The notes beneath the pieces were generated by a model that did no database searches, was not told the origin of the DNA, and was given only the letters and a program-made list of their open reading frames with translations. From positions 6,598 to 23,513 of the forward strand of contig OUQQ01000466.1 of the NCBI GenBank assembly GCA_900404475.1: a stretch of 16,916 nt of DNA, in the 5' to 3' direction. The DNA is from Spongospora subterranea. Taxonomy: Eukaryota; Endomyxa; Phytomyxea; Plasmodiophorida; Plasmodiophoridae. The position numbers and the translations under genes were made by a program. Positions 9,185 through 16,916 of this stretch are shown here, piece by piece. Position 1 is the first letter of the stretch; the number at the start of each line of letters is the position of its first letter.

Positions 9185-9381
9185 AGTCGTATGATTATCA
9201 TTCGATCTATGCTCCTTTAATCCAGAATTTGGGCTAACTTAGATTGGGGGTCCTATTAAAACTACAGCAGTGATTTTGAACACGCCATCAAAGGAGCGAA
9301 TTAAACAATTGCGAAATGAAAATTTCTGATAAGTAAAGTTGCTGTATTAAGAGCTTTTTATGGTCGTTGTTCAGCGAATAC
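9185..9381. other. short intergenic spacer
   Basis: This AT-rich spacer lies between the convergent GRF and His-rich genes. No feature is seen beyond the shared 3' ends. Confidence 0.4.
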
Positions 9382-9720
9382 TCAGTGATGATTGTGGTGT
9401 TCATCGCCGTGGTGGCCTTCTAAGTCGTGGCTGGGTAGGTGGGCAAATTCAGTCTCGTGCAACATGTTCTCGTGTTGACCCAAGCCCAAATCTTCTCGGT
9501 GGAAATCACCGAATTCGTCTGCAGCATGGAGGTTGGATAGCCCCTTCCCAGTGTGGATTTTATCATGATGCAGGCGCGCGAATTCGGCAAGGCCACCTCC
9601 TCCAACCCGATTGGTGTTATCGACGTGACCATCACCATGTTCAACATTAACCATAGTATCACCGGCGTTAACTGTGAAAGTTGATAGAGCAACAGCTGAG
9701 ATCAACAGTAGTTTCATCAT
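9382..9720 (-). CDS. small secreted His-rich protein
   Basis: This single-exon frame of 112 residues starts with two Met codons. A classic signal peptide (MMKLLLISAVALSTFTVNA, cleavage expected after VNA, residue 19) precedes a soluble, acidic mature part of about 93 residues. That part is rich in His, Asp, Glu and Gly, has no cysteine, and ends in a His cluster GHHGDEHHNHH. No transmembrane segment follows and no ER-retention signal is seen. The His/Asp density suggests metal (Zn, Ni, Cu) binding outside the cell or in a vacuole; that is inference. In a parasite such a protein would also be listed as a candidate secreted effector, with no direct evidence here. The opposite strand has a frame of similar length but no signal or domain. 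Confidence 0.75.
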   Translation of the reverse strand: MMKLLLISAVALSTFTVNAGDTMVNVEHGDGHVDNTNRVGGGGLAEFARLHHDKIHTGKGLSNLHAADEFGDFHREDLGLGQHENMLHETEFAHLPSHDLEGHHGDEHHNHH

Positions 9721-10351
9721 CGTGACTTATGTTCGATTAGTAGATAGACGGTAATAAGTAGCTAGTAATAAAGCTTTTCGTTGATTGTTATTCGTAAAAT
9801 ATAAGAATGAAAATTGAAACGGCTTCGTGATCGTTTAAATTCAAGTTTAACGCAGTTGACTCAATGCATGCCAAGCATTGCCAGTTGTGTCACCAACAAA
9901 TTAGGCATCTTCGTTGACGCGTGTATTGCGTCACGCCAAAATATCCTAAAACCCTCAACACCAACAATAGGCGTGAGCGCTCGGTCTGCCTCTGCAAAAC
10001 CTAGTTCATCAGCCTCTCACTGGCATCATCTCACAATCGGCGATGATCAATGCGAAACGTCGTGTGACTTCGTCGAGGACTGTATTGCGTTGCGATGACA
10101 TATTCTGAACCTTTCAAGTACACAGCGATCGGCATGAAACGCTGTCCTGCCTTTATGAAATGTGATTTCTTCACCCTACAACTGCATGACCATCTCACAA
10201 TCGTCCAGCAATGAGACGCTACATGTGTCGTGTGTAACATCGCATCGTAACGATCGATGTCAGTTATTCACGCAGTAGCGCGGCCATCCCATTATCCCAG
10301 TTCGAATAAGTGTATTACATATACAGCTATCCGTCATTTAGTTGGTGATTC
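9721..10351. other. divergent intergenic region with a short repeat
   Basis: This separates the His-rich gene (-) from the UBX gene (+). A 13-bp sequence CATCTCACAATCG occurs at 10027-10039 and 10191-10203, followed in both cases by a degenerate ACGTCGTGTG-like stretch, so this may be a decayed local duplication. The plus-strand frame 9814-10098 has no features and is not called. Confidence 0.4.
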
Positions 10352-11355
10352 ATGTCGTCAGATCATGTTGTTTTGAGGCGGCACACGTCGGATATTCGGG
10401 CCCAGTATGTGCACGCTGTCTATTCGACCGTTCAGATCGATGGCGAGAACGATATCCAACAGGATGTAGATATTGCAATTGACCCAAGTTTGCTGGCGCC
10501 ATTGCCGCCCGTTCCCAGTCAGTTTGGCAGCGAGAGGAGAGTCCTAGACCATATCCAGTTACGGCAGACCAAAATGGCAAGCGAACTGGAAGCCCGAGAG
10601 AGAAAACGTGAGATCTATGTGCAAAACAGGATGAGGCGGGAGGCAGTTGAGAGGGCTAAAAAGGAAGAGGAAGATAGAGTTGCCGCTACGAGGGCTGCTT
10701 CGCAGCTGGCGCAAGAGGAGTTGAGAAGAAAGCAACAGGAAGAGGATAGGGCAAAGCAAGATCAACATTTATTGAGGAGCCTTAATGCGGAAAAGGCTAT
10801 TATCTTAAGGCACTTTGACGGAGTAGTCGGGATTGAATCTGACCTTAAGGTTAGAGTTTCGTTCTTAGAAAGGTACGCAGCAACTTTATATCACCAAACG
10901 GAACATTTTTTTTTGTTGAGGCTTCTGTTTAATAATGCTTGTAGTCATGATTCAGGTTTAAGTGGAATTTGGAATCGGCTGTCGCTGCCTTCTTCGAATA
11001 TGAAGGAGATATCGCAAACGTTCCACCGCCACCCTCTCCTGTCCAGCCTTCACCAGCGTCGTCGTCGTCGAAAGCTTATATCCAGTTCCAATTTCCCAGT
11101 AACAATGTCGAAGCAGCCGAATTCAACGTAACGGATACCTTATGGATAATATTCGCATGGGTTTACGAGAGGTATTGCATCGGCAAGTCGAAATGATATG
11201 CTGAAGTTGCCTTTAGAGCGCAAGCAATTGCAAAAGGGCAAGAATTCAGTCTGAGCTCGGCAGATCTCCGCGTTTTCCAGGAGGCAGATTATGATCGAAC
11301 CTTACAAGAGTTGAACCTTTGCCCATCGGGGAAGGTCATAGTCCGATTTGAATGA
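10352..11355 (+). CDS. UBX-domain protein with coiled coil and UBA-like segment
   Basis: Three exons are inferred: 10352-10872, 10956-11171 and 11217-11355. The introns are 83 nt (gtacgc...ttcag, phase 2) and 45 nt (gtattg...tttag, phase 2), giving 291 residues. A disordered N-terminus leads into a long charged coiled coil (about 70-145, Glu/Arg/Lys/Gln-rich). A UBA-like segment follows (about 146-190, with FLERFKWNLESAVAAFFE, the WNLE.A..FF pattern), then a proline-rich linker. A UBX domain closes the protein (about 208-289: YIQFQFPS...FNVTDTLWIIFAWV...RTLQELNLCPSG). UBX domains are p97/Cdc48 cofactor modules and UBA-like domains bind ubiquitin, so an adaptor role in ubiquitin-dependent extraction or degradation is likely. 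The coil lying before the UBA is unlike FAF-type proteins, where UBA is N-terminal. AATAAA occurs at 11364-11369. Confidence 0.85.
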
Positions 11356-11551
11356 ACACATGCAATAAAGTTTCAGTCGTATATATTTATAATCGCCGAC
11401 TTCCGTCATCTCTTACATTCGTGACAACAAGTAATTTTGAGCAGTGCTATCTCCTAATGTAGTAGTTTTCTAATGAACCACACAAACATTCACTATCCTG
11501 TAAAATAAAAAATTTGAATATCAACAGTTAAAGTGTATTTCCTCTAATTTC
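11356..11551. other. convergent 3' spacer with poly(A)-like signals
   Basis: This is the spacer between the UBX gene (+) and eL21 (-). A plus-strand AATAAA at 11364-11369, just after the UBX stop, is a plausible poly(A) signal. No gene is seen. Confidence 0.4.
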
Positions 11552-12046
11552 TTAGACGTAGAAGCTGACGTGAGTCTGAGCATGGAGCAACTCGACCTTG
11601 GTCTTTTTTGTCTTGACAGTGTGAGCGGGGGTGCAACCAGCTGGCATACGCTTAGCAGGCATGGGCAGTTTTTCTTGACCATTAACCTTGTTGGCAGCCT
11701 GAACTTGTTGCTTAGCAACAACCCGCTTCTTGAAATCCTCCTGGCAGCGAGATGGCCGGGCGTGTTCGATACGAACATGGATCTTCTTGGCCATAATGCG
11801 GTTGCCGACGGTCTTGTTGATAACGACACCGATAGCACGGGGGGTCACATTCCAGACCTTTCCGGTCTTGCCATGGTAGAACTTATGGGGCATGCCTTTC
11901 TGGACCGAACCGTTTCCAACAACATCGACGAAATCGCCGACTTTGATCGAACGGAGATAGGTTGTCTGGTTCAGGCGACCATGTTGACGGAACTTACGAG
12001 CGAATAGATCGCGTGTCCGAGCTCGGTATCCGAACGAATGAGGCAT
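11552..12046 (-). CDS. RPL21: 60S ribosomal protein eL21
   Basis: This is a structural protein of the large cytosolic ribosomal subunit. It is a single exon of 164 residues, close to the usual 160. The N-terminus MPHSFGYRARTRDLF and the blocks TTYLRSIKVGDFVDV, KGMPHKFYHGKTGKVWNVT, AIGVVINKTVGNRI and KKIHVRIEHARPSRC are all characteristic of eL21 and in order. The C-terminal tail after the EDF segment is basic and less conserved, ending HAQTHVSFYV. The ATG lies in a strong context (gccaccATG). The lack of an intron, in a window where most genes have them, fits a highly expressed housekeeping gene. I see nothing suggesting a pseudogene. Confidence 0.97.
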   Translation of the reverse strand: MPHSFGYRARTRDLFARKFRQHGRLNQTTYLRSIKVGDFVDVVGNGSVQKGMPHKFYHGKTGKVWNVTPRAIGVVINKTVGNRIMAKKIHVRIEHARPSRCQEDFKKRVVAKQQVQAANKVNGQEKLPMPAKRMPAGCTPAHTVKTKKTKVELLHAQTHVSFYV

Positions 12047-12522
12047 GGTGGCAACGGACCTGAATGTGACTTTTCAATCACGAAGTAGGTGGAGCTTGTC
12101 GTGACGGACTCCGTAGCGCATTTCGCAATATTAGTGCAGAACATCATACCACATACTCTCGAACTAACGACGTTTTCCTCCGCCCGCAGGTATTAAAGAC
12201 GTCTGGAAAGCCATTTGTTTAAAATTTTTACAGCATTTTGAGCTTGATGTGTTGCGCGGCATTGACGCATTTGTGCATCCCCAGCTTATGGTTGTTTGTT
12301 ACAGGAATAGCGCGCGTTGAATAAACGGTCATATATTGCCGACCCACAATATAATTTGGCCGTATCACTGAGTTTCGCTTCGTTTCACTTCAGATACTTC
12401 CACGTTCCAACGAAGTCATCATCAGTGACTACGGTGTGACTGGGACGCTAATCTCTGCTTCTGCAATATCAATATCGTTATATTGACGGACACATCATAA
12501 TCATTCTCATTTGAAGCTGTTA
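12047..12522. other. intergenic, eL21 promoter and 3' flank of SAM copy
   Basis: The left part should hold the eL21 promoter (-). A short sequence at 12292-12335 is repeated at 13614-13653 (see that entry). The minus-strand frame 12664-12422 has no recognisable features and overlaps the broken SAM copy. No other gene is seen. Confidence 0.4.
12292..12335 (+). repeat. dispersed short repeat, copy A (copy B 13614-13653)
   Basis: TTGTTTGTTACAGGAATAGC here and TTGTTTGTTACTGGAATGGC at 13614 begin two stretches that stay alike for about 40-45 bp, through GTTGA.ATAA.CGG. Both are in the same orientation. They flank the SAM pair on either side. Copy B abuts the mariner-like terminus, so this may be a fragment of a mobile element. 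Confidence 0.7.
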
Positions 12523-12642
12523 AATGTTGTTTGAAGTTGTACAGTCGGCAATACAGTCCCTTTTGATTTCTTCGTATATAAAGATTTCCATGAACTTCTC
12601 GAGTCCTGCTTCGTTTAGAAACGCCTCCCATGTTTTCCGCAT
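12523..12642 (-). pseudogene. truncated SAM-like copy
   Basis: From the ATG at 12642 the frame reads a SAM-like segment, FLNEAGLEKFMEIFIYEE then DCIADCTTSN, ending at TAA right after SNNI. The plus-strand gene starting at 12895 has the same block (FLTESGLEQFIELFLYEE then DCISDLTTDD) but continues for another about 35 residues. Sequence after the stop still aligns weakly with the missing part, so this looks like a copy broken by a stop. An unrecognised intron is the alternative. The frame is open upstream to 12732, but that part does not resemble the partner. The two copies face away from each other about 250 bp apart. Confidence 0.5.
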
Positions 12643-12894
12643 ATAGTATGCCGAAGGTCGACACCAGTCTTGCGGGTCAGATAAAGTAAAAATTGCCAAA
12701 GATTTGATCGCGTAAGTGAACCAACCGCCCAAAAGAACAGCAAGTCGAACTGAGTTGAGGCATTGTTAACGAATGCTGGCCTTGCCTCAGATGGACAGAA
12801 GGATCAAGTCGGAGGGAGATTGAGTGATGACTATCATCAATCGGCCAATTATAATGGGCATTTGTCATTTCCATAACACTATCTGGAAGAGTGT

Positions 12895-13203
12895 ATGGCA
12901 CCCAATCGTGGCACAGATCGTTTGGTGGAACAATCCCCTGGGAGTGGTCATAAATCATATCGTCGAGCTTCCTCTGAGGAAGGAATAAGGCCCAGGTCGT
13001 TGGAGGATTTTCTCACCGAATCAGGGCTTGAGCAGTTCATAGAGCTCTTTCTATACGAAGAAATCACTATGGACTGTATTAGCGACCTTACAACCGACGA
13101 CCTCATACTGATCGGGATGGATACGAACTCGCGATCACTATTCAATTCTGCTCGTCGGGTTCTGCGGCGTCGCCTGCGAAGCCGAAGACGATCAAGGCAA
13201 TAA
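12895..13203 (+). CDS. small SAM-like domain protein
   Basis: This is a 102-residue, single-exon frame from ATG 12895 to TAA. A Ser/Arg-rich N-terminus (about 1-36) leads to a SAM-like helical domain (about 38-92: LEDFLTESGLEQFIELFLYEE, split here by E/Y at 57-58, then the DLTTDDLILIGM segment and SARRVLRRRL). The C-terminal Arg/Ser tail (RRLRSRRRSRQ) could bind nucleic acid or direct nuclear import. SAM domains polymerise or bind other SAM domains, so self-association is likely; a partnership with the SAM-bearing channel at 5462-8439 is only speculation. A degraded head-to-head copy lies at 12523-12642. Confidence 0.65.
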   Translation: MAPNRGTDRLVEQSPGSGHKSYRRASSEEGIRPRSLEDFLTESGLEQFIELFLYEEITMDCISDLTTDDLILIGMDTNSRSLFNSARRVLRRRLRSRRRSRQ

Positions 13204-13307
13204 ACAGAACCCATCACGATATGTTCGATTCGCATTGAGTGTTAGATTCTCTACTAATTGTGGCAATTTATTCCTATAATTATAGCGATCCTGTAGATGA
13301 ATCATTA

Positions 13308-13502
13308 TTACTGATGAAGCGTTGGTGGCAGCATGAACTTGGCAGGTTTGCCATTGCGCGAGTGTAAACGCTGGTACTGTTCTCTCTTCTGTTTCGCAAC
13401 TGCCTCAATGGGTATCGGGGCCCTTTCATATCTACAACTTGTTCGATTCATTCTTGCCATCGTGAGTACTGGGACTTGATTCACCAAAATTACAGCGCAC
13501 AT
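13308..13502 (-). CDS. small hypothetical protein
   Basis: This frame of 64 residues starts from ATG 13502; a second possible start at 13460 (MARMNRTS...) gives 45-50 residues. The second half is basic and hydrophilic (ERAPIPIEAVAKQKREQYQR, then NGKPAKFMLPPTLHQ). The first 19 residues are hydrophobic (CAVILVNQVPVL), which could be a signal or anchor or simply upstream non-coding sequence. No family is recognised. It lies just downstream of the SAM gene, in convergent orientation. A chance ORF is quite possible. Confidence 0.35.
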   Translation of the reverse strand: MCAVILVNQVPVLTMARMNRTSCRYERAPIPIEAVAKQKREQYQRLHSRNGKPAKFMLPPTLHQ

Positions 13503-13663
13503 TGTACAGAAGAACACCTGGTGCGACAGCGCCCGATTCTGAACTTATCCACCTTTAAAATATTATTATGCAAGGTCTATCCCCGTGTGCTCATATCCCG
13601 CTAGAGTTGGGCATTGTTTGTTACTGGAATGGCACGTGTTGAGAATAACGGATATACAGTAAA

Positions 13664-13681
13664 TACTCCCTCCGTTCCAAA
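13664..13681 (+). mobile_element. Stowaway/mariner-like terminal repeat after TA
   Basis: TA followed by CTCCCTCCGTTCCAAA matches the well-known terminal inverted repeat of plant Stowaway and mariner-like elements, including the TA target. The decayed mariner transposase starts 330 bp inside. A matching opposite end is not clear. The best candidate is ATTCGA...TGGAAC.AGTAGTA at 14592-14614, which fits only with a small deletion. Confidence 0.6.
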
Positions 13682-13955
13682 CAACTGGTCGAATCGGGTT
13701 TTTTCATCGGATTAAGGTCAATTTGAAAAAAAAAACGAATTCAAATTACATGATGGCGAACAAACAGTTTATTTGTTTTATATGTAGTGTACTTGAAGCA
13801 ACATCGCCAGATTTTTTATTGTTCTATCTTCGTTCAACGATGGCGCGTTGAATCTCTATACGTTACTGGCACTGTTCATGTCATGAGATATGCTGTCAAA
13901 TCATTTTCAATATAGGGTTGGGCGAATATAAGAACCGGGCTCATGCTGAACAACG

Positions 13956-14007
13956 ACCAACGCCGCGCTATTTAAGAACGTACCAACGCCGCGCTATTTA
14001 AGAACGT
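13956..14007. repeat. perfect 26-bp tandem duplication
   Basis: ACCAACGCCGCGCTATTTAA plus GAACGT occurs twice in a row with no mismatch, just before the mariner transposase remnant. The unit carries a TATTTAA box, so it may be a duplicated promoter element or only a replication slip. Confidence 0.95.
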
Positions 14008-14009
14008 CT

Positions 14010-14373
14010 TTGACAATGCTCAACAACCACGGGCACCCTGCAAAGGGAAGTTTTACCAACGTAGCCGACCAACACGGGACAAACTGGAGAACGGTTGGCC
14101 GAGTTTGGCGCCGCGGAAATCAGTCCTTGTTCGCCGGAAGCGTTGCTGCTTCCATCGCAAGAAATGTTGTGGAAGAAATTAGAAAAACGTCGATATTTCT
14201 TCGGCAGTAGCGGGCCGTGCCTCTAAGAAAGCGAGGGACCCTCAGGCGACAGAAATCCCTCTTTCTACTTCGCACAGAAATGTAAAAAGTAGATTCTATC
14301 CGGAGACCGTCTCGCTGTTCAAGCGATAAACATCGAAAATCGTTTATCGCCTCCAATTTGTTTTAATGTCTCG
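14010..14373 (+). pseudogene. decayed Tc1/mariner transposase
   Basis: This is the N-terminal part of a mariner-like DDE transposase. In one frame the sequence gives GHPAKGSFTNVADQHG, then WRTVGRVWRRG, the helix-turn-helix with the R-T-V-x-R-x-W core. About 45 codons further, in the same frame, VPLRKRGTLRRQ matches the mariner segment (IPLxxRxTLRxxA). A TAG at 14208 and a TAA at about 14278 interrupt the frame, and further traces downstream are in shifted frames. No DDE/D catalytic domain is recognisable, although 14366-14560 stays open. The element is dead. It lies inside the putative ends at 13666 and about 14614. Confidence 0.7.
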
Positions 14374-14680
14374 TTTTTTTGTCCGAATATCATGCGTCGC
14401 CGCAGGCAACTCGCAAAAACTTTTTACAATGGTAGCGCAAGGCGTGGCGGACGCGACAACCAGGATGTCGCCGCACCAATCGTTACGACACGATGAGCGA
14501 ACAGCGAAAGGCATTACGTGCCGCAAACCTTGCCGGTGCCGCCCGGCGGGCATGAATTGAAAATTCATTTGGAATGAATACGGATTAAGTCATTCGAATG
14601 ATGGAACAGTAGTACGCTCTATCAATAATAAAACGTTTTTTGCCGGACGCTCCCTGTACCTGATTAACCGATTCTCAGTT
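14374..14680. other. degenerate tail of mariner element
   Basis: Open frames on both strands (14366-14560 +, 14568-14344 -) have no recognisable motif. This is probably eroded transposon sequence. TTTGGAATGAATACGGATTA at 14569-14588 and the TGGAAC piece after it are near the expected right end of the mariner-like element. Confidence 0.35.
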
Positions 14681-15769
14681 TTGGAAAACCAAGAATACTT
14701 TTACTTCCTACGGCATCTCAACGAGAAGCATTCTGGGAAACACCATCCAACAACATATCAAGCGAAACTAACTGATGGGTTTTTGAAAGTTTCCGTTGAA
14801 AAGCTGGCTCAAAGGAAGATAATCGGTCCCAACATGAATGCTCAGCGCAAGATTGATGCCGACCTCAAGCTTACCGATTTGGTTAGTCAATCACTCGCAA
14901 TCTTCTGTAGATCAATCAGACTTCATTCAAATCTCTAATGCACTTAATGACCGCTATTTACTTCGTTCTCGAAACGCAATTCGTAACTGGATCATGAAGC
15001 GCTGGGAAAATCAAAGCGGTCGAGTGAGCGCTTAACTAGAGTCTGCTGTAGAAGGGCGGATTCGATATGTGGACTTCAATCGCAAAACGAGGTAATAGAG
15101 CTTCCAATTGAATCGATGGCTTTGAATGTATGTATCAAATAGGCTATATGGTCGTAACTCTACATTATTTAGATGACGATTGAGAATTGGGCTCGGTGAT
15201 CATCGGTTTTGATATACCCTCAGACTGCGCAGCTTCGTTGTCTGAAACCGTCAAAAACATGTCGCCACAACTGTTGCACTGCATCTGGACCATCACTTAG
15301 GATAATGCTTTCAACCAATCCTGCAATGGCCCCAGTAATAACATGTCAAAAAATATTCAGAGACGATGCCCTGGCGCTTAGTATCACTGAGTCAGCATCG
15401 ATGATTATGACAACAGAGCAACAACGGACCGTCCGTTTTTTTGATACGTTGCTTTGCGAACGTCCTTCAGATCGCTGTCAAAAGTGGTTTAAGTCTGCTC
15501 CAGCAATGGACGCTACAATCGGCAGAATTCGAGATATCGCCAAGAAAATTAACGACTCGCCAAAACTGCGAGAAAGTTTCGAGGACATGAGCCAGCCTAA
15601 AAAATCAGTATCGCTGCAACTGGACGTTGAGACGAGATGGAATGGTACTTATGACATACTGAAGTCGGCTGTTTTTTCTTCAAAAGGCGGTTGCGTCGGA
15701 TTCGTGAGCGATTCCAGGGTTACTCAGACTTTACTATTTCGCCAGGCGACTATCTCGCCAAACCCATGA
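14681..15769 (+). pseudogene. decayed hAT-family transposase
   Basis: This hAT transposase is broken by several frameshifts and stops. In order, in changing frames: FLRHLNEKHSG (end of a BED zinc finger, 14700s); FIQISNALNDRYLLRSRNAI (hAT segment, 14910-14990, in a frame +1 to the previous one); GYMVVTLHYLDDD with a TGA before ELGSVIIGFDIP (15142-15215, the RNase-H fold start); CNGPSNNMS (15320s, the DNxSNN motif, with the Asp not visible in frame); VLQIAVKSGL (15462 on, the HxLxLxVK motif); and IRDIAKKINDSPK with LDVETRWNGTYDIL (15525-15660, strongly diagnostic). The C-terminal hATC dimerisation domain is not seen. No clear terminal inverted repeats or 8-bp target duplication were found. Confidence 0.85.
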
Positions 15770-16333
15770 CCCTATTGTCAGTAGAACCTACCCACCCATC
15801 TACCATCGCCCTCTAGTCAGGGATTTGGAAAGGAGATGCTATCCAAGCACACTAAGCAATAGTCCTTAAGCGATAATAAACGGAGGTGTTACGTTCTCCA
15901 TCTGTTGGTTTCTTCACCTTCGAGTTGAGACTCAGACTACCCAGAAAACCGCGAAAGATTGTTGATTTGACGTTCCATTGTTTGTTCATCGAACAAATCT
16001 GCTGCGCGTGAATGTTGTTTCAAACTGCAGAAGTTAACATCGGTTTTGAAGCTGATTCAGTTTCATTGTGATACACTCTCAATTAATTCTTTCAGATCAA
16101 TCATGTTGATCATCAAAGAAGGCGTTTTGTAGAACTTTTTCACTGTGGTTTAGCACTGGACAGTTAACACGTTTGTCATCGCGTATGTACATCCAGATGT
16201 ACCGATGCCATTTGTTGCGTAACTTTCAGTTATTTGGGGTCCGGGAAGGGCAGGGGGCGGAAATCATGAAGGGCTGGGACTGAAAACAGCGTAGGTCCCA
16301 GGTCTTACTACAAAGAGGGAGATAACTACAAAA
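15770..16333. other. non-coding, possible hAT remnants
   Basis: No gene is supported. The early part may be the eroded 3' end of the hAT element. A G-rich stretch (16236-16262) and the sequence AAAGAGGGAGATAACTACAA (about 16312-16331) precede the AT-rich island. Confidence 0.35.
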
Positions 16334-16808
16334 TATTTTCATTTTTTTTTTCCAAAAATATTAATGTTTCATCGCGGAATTCAATAACCTCATCATTTGT
16401 TTACATATTCTTTTACAATTTTTTTTATTTGACTTGAAAATTTCCACATATATTTTTTTGAATATTATAGCCAATTATTGAATTATTTGTTTTGTTTTGA
16501 AAATTTGTTCTGCGACTAACCCAGCGCAAGTTTTCAATAGAATTATTTAATCTGTCGTGATTGATATGGTCAATCATTGATAAATTGTTTGGATTATTAA
16601 GCAATTCCAATTAATCTATGAACTAATTTATTATATTGTATGCCATCTTTTGATAAAACTACTTGTAAATATCCAGATTTTTCAATATTATATCAATTTT
16701 ATCATTATAAACTTGACCATCCTTTGATCTAAAATAATCTAGAAAATCTTGAATTCTTTTTAACATTTAATTTATTTTGTTTTCATTTTTTGATTTATTT
16801 AAAAAAAT
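16334..16808. other. strongly AT-rich island (foreign composition)
   Basis: G+C drops abruptly from roughly 45% to about 20% between these edges and returns at GGGTGTACAGTAGCG. The island contains only the HNH pseudogene. Sharp edges suggest an insertion; I see no clear target duplication or terminal repeat. Confidence 0.75.
16425..16766 (-). pseudogene. HNH homing-endonuclease-like gene, broken
   Basis: Three consecutive minus-strand frames each carry part of one HNH endonuclease. 16766 to about 16665 starts at an ATG and ends with a piece like the first strand of the domain (YFRSKDGQVYND). About 16680-16620 gives SGYLQVVLSKDGIQYNKLVH, the segment before the catalytic region. 16610-16425 has SMIDHINHDRLNNSIENLRW, the DHxN...N.IENLRW HNH_3 core with its catalytic His and Asn, followed by the QNKTNNSIIGYN tail. 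Frame changes at about 16680 and 16620 are small indels in A/T runs, so decay or sequencing error both fit. This type is common as free-standing genes in giant viruses, phages and organelle introns. The very low G+C agrees with transfer from such a source or from an organelle. Confidence 0.75.
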
Positions 16809-16916
16809 GGGTGTACAGTAGCGATCACCTTAACCCGACAATTCCGTGACTGTTAGGCGGCTTGAACTGTATCTGGTCATGGACGATGGATTCATATCGT
16901 ACAATTTGTACGTAAT
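16809..16916. other. right edge, no gene seen
   Basis: Base composition returns to that of the host genome. Nothing is recognisable in this short stretch. Confidence 0.4.

Noticed and set aside
9360..9650. Plus-strand ORF of 96 codons
   Set aside because: It is antisense to the secreted His-rich protein, with no signal peptide or domain.
11570..12007. Plus-strand ORF of 145 codons
   Set aside because: It is the antisense shadow of eL21.
12677..12958. Minus-strand ORF of 93 codons between the two SAM copies
   Set aside because: It overlaps the start of the plus-strand SAM gene and has no recognisable motif; it may be 5' flank of the left SAM copy.
16088..16112. Small palindrome GATCAATCATGTTGATC
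   Set aside because: Arms of six bases are expected by chance, and no gene or T-run is attached.
1..16916. CRISPR array, operon or other bacterial system
   Set aside because: The spliced genes, eL21 and the eukaryotic tRNA show nuclear eukaryotic DNA, and no spaced repeat array is present.

Overview
The window is nuclear DNA of a eukaryote, most probably a compact-genome protist. The evidence is a tRNA-Pro(CGG) with a Pol III T-stretch, ribosomal protein eL21, the pre-rRNA nuclease Las1, a UBX protein, and at least 15 inferred GT-AG introns. All but one of these introns are 42-65 nt; the exception is 83 nt. The six-transmembrane cyclic-nucleotide-gated channel with a soluble N-terminal domain is typical of oomycetes, rhizarians and other SAR protists. 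I cannot fix the lineage from sequence alone. All exon joins below are inferred by reading frame and splice consensus, without transcript data.

Layout. 1-707: 3' part of an unrecognised two-exon gene (+). 800-871: tRNA-Pro (-). 872-2380: no clear gene, but coding-like frames on the minus strand that look decayed. 2381-3470: a small unrecognised protein gene (-), whose 5' part is present twice (394 and 392 bp, about 99% identical) on either side of a single N, very probably a scaffold-join artefact or two alleles. 3968-5415: Las1 (+). 5462-8439: an 11-exon gene (-) that I read as a SAM domain fused to a voltage-sensor/cyclic-nucleotide-binding channel. 8909-9184: a stand-alone GRF zinc-finger protein (+). 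9382-9720: a small secreted His-rich protein (-). 10352-11355: a coiled-coil/UBA-like/UBX protein (+). 11552-12046: eL21 (-). 12523-13203: a head-to-head pair of small SAM-like genes, the left one broken. 13308-13502: a small doubtful ORF (-).

From about 13614 the window becomes mobile-element DNA. It holds a decayed Tc1/mariner element with a Stowaway-like end (CTCCCTCCGTTCCAAA after TA), then a decayed hAT transposase (14681-15769), then non-coding DNA. Last comes a strongly AT-rich island (about 16334-16808) with a broken HNH-endonuclease gene on the minus strand, compositionally foreign to everything else here.

The genes do not form a pathway. Las1 and eL21 both serve large ribosomal subunit formation, but they are not adjacent. 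The features most worth attention are the SAM-channel fusion with an unusual selectivity filter, an AG microsatellite sitting on a splice acceptor, the divergent SAM pair, the His-rich secreted protein, and the AT-rich HNH island.
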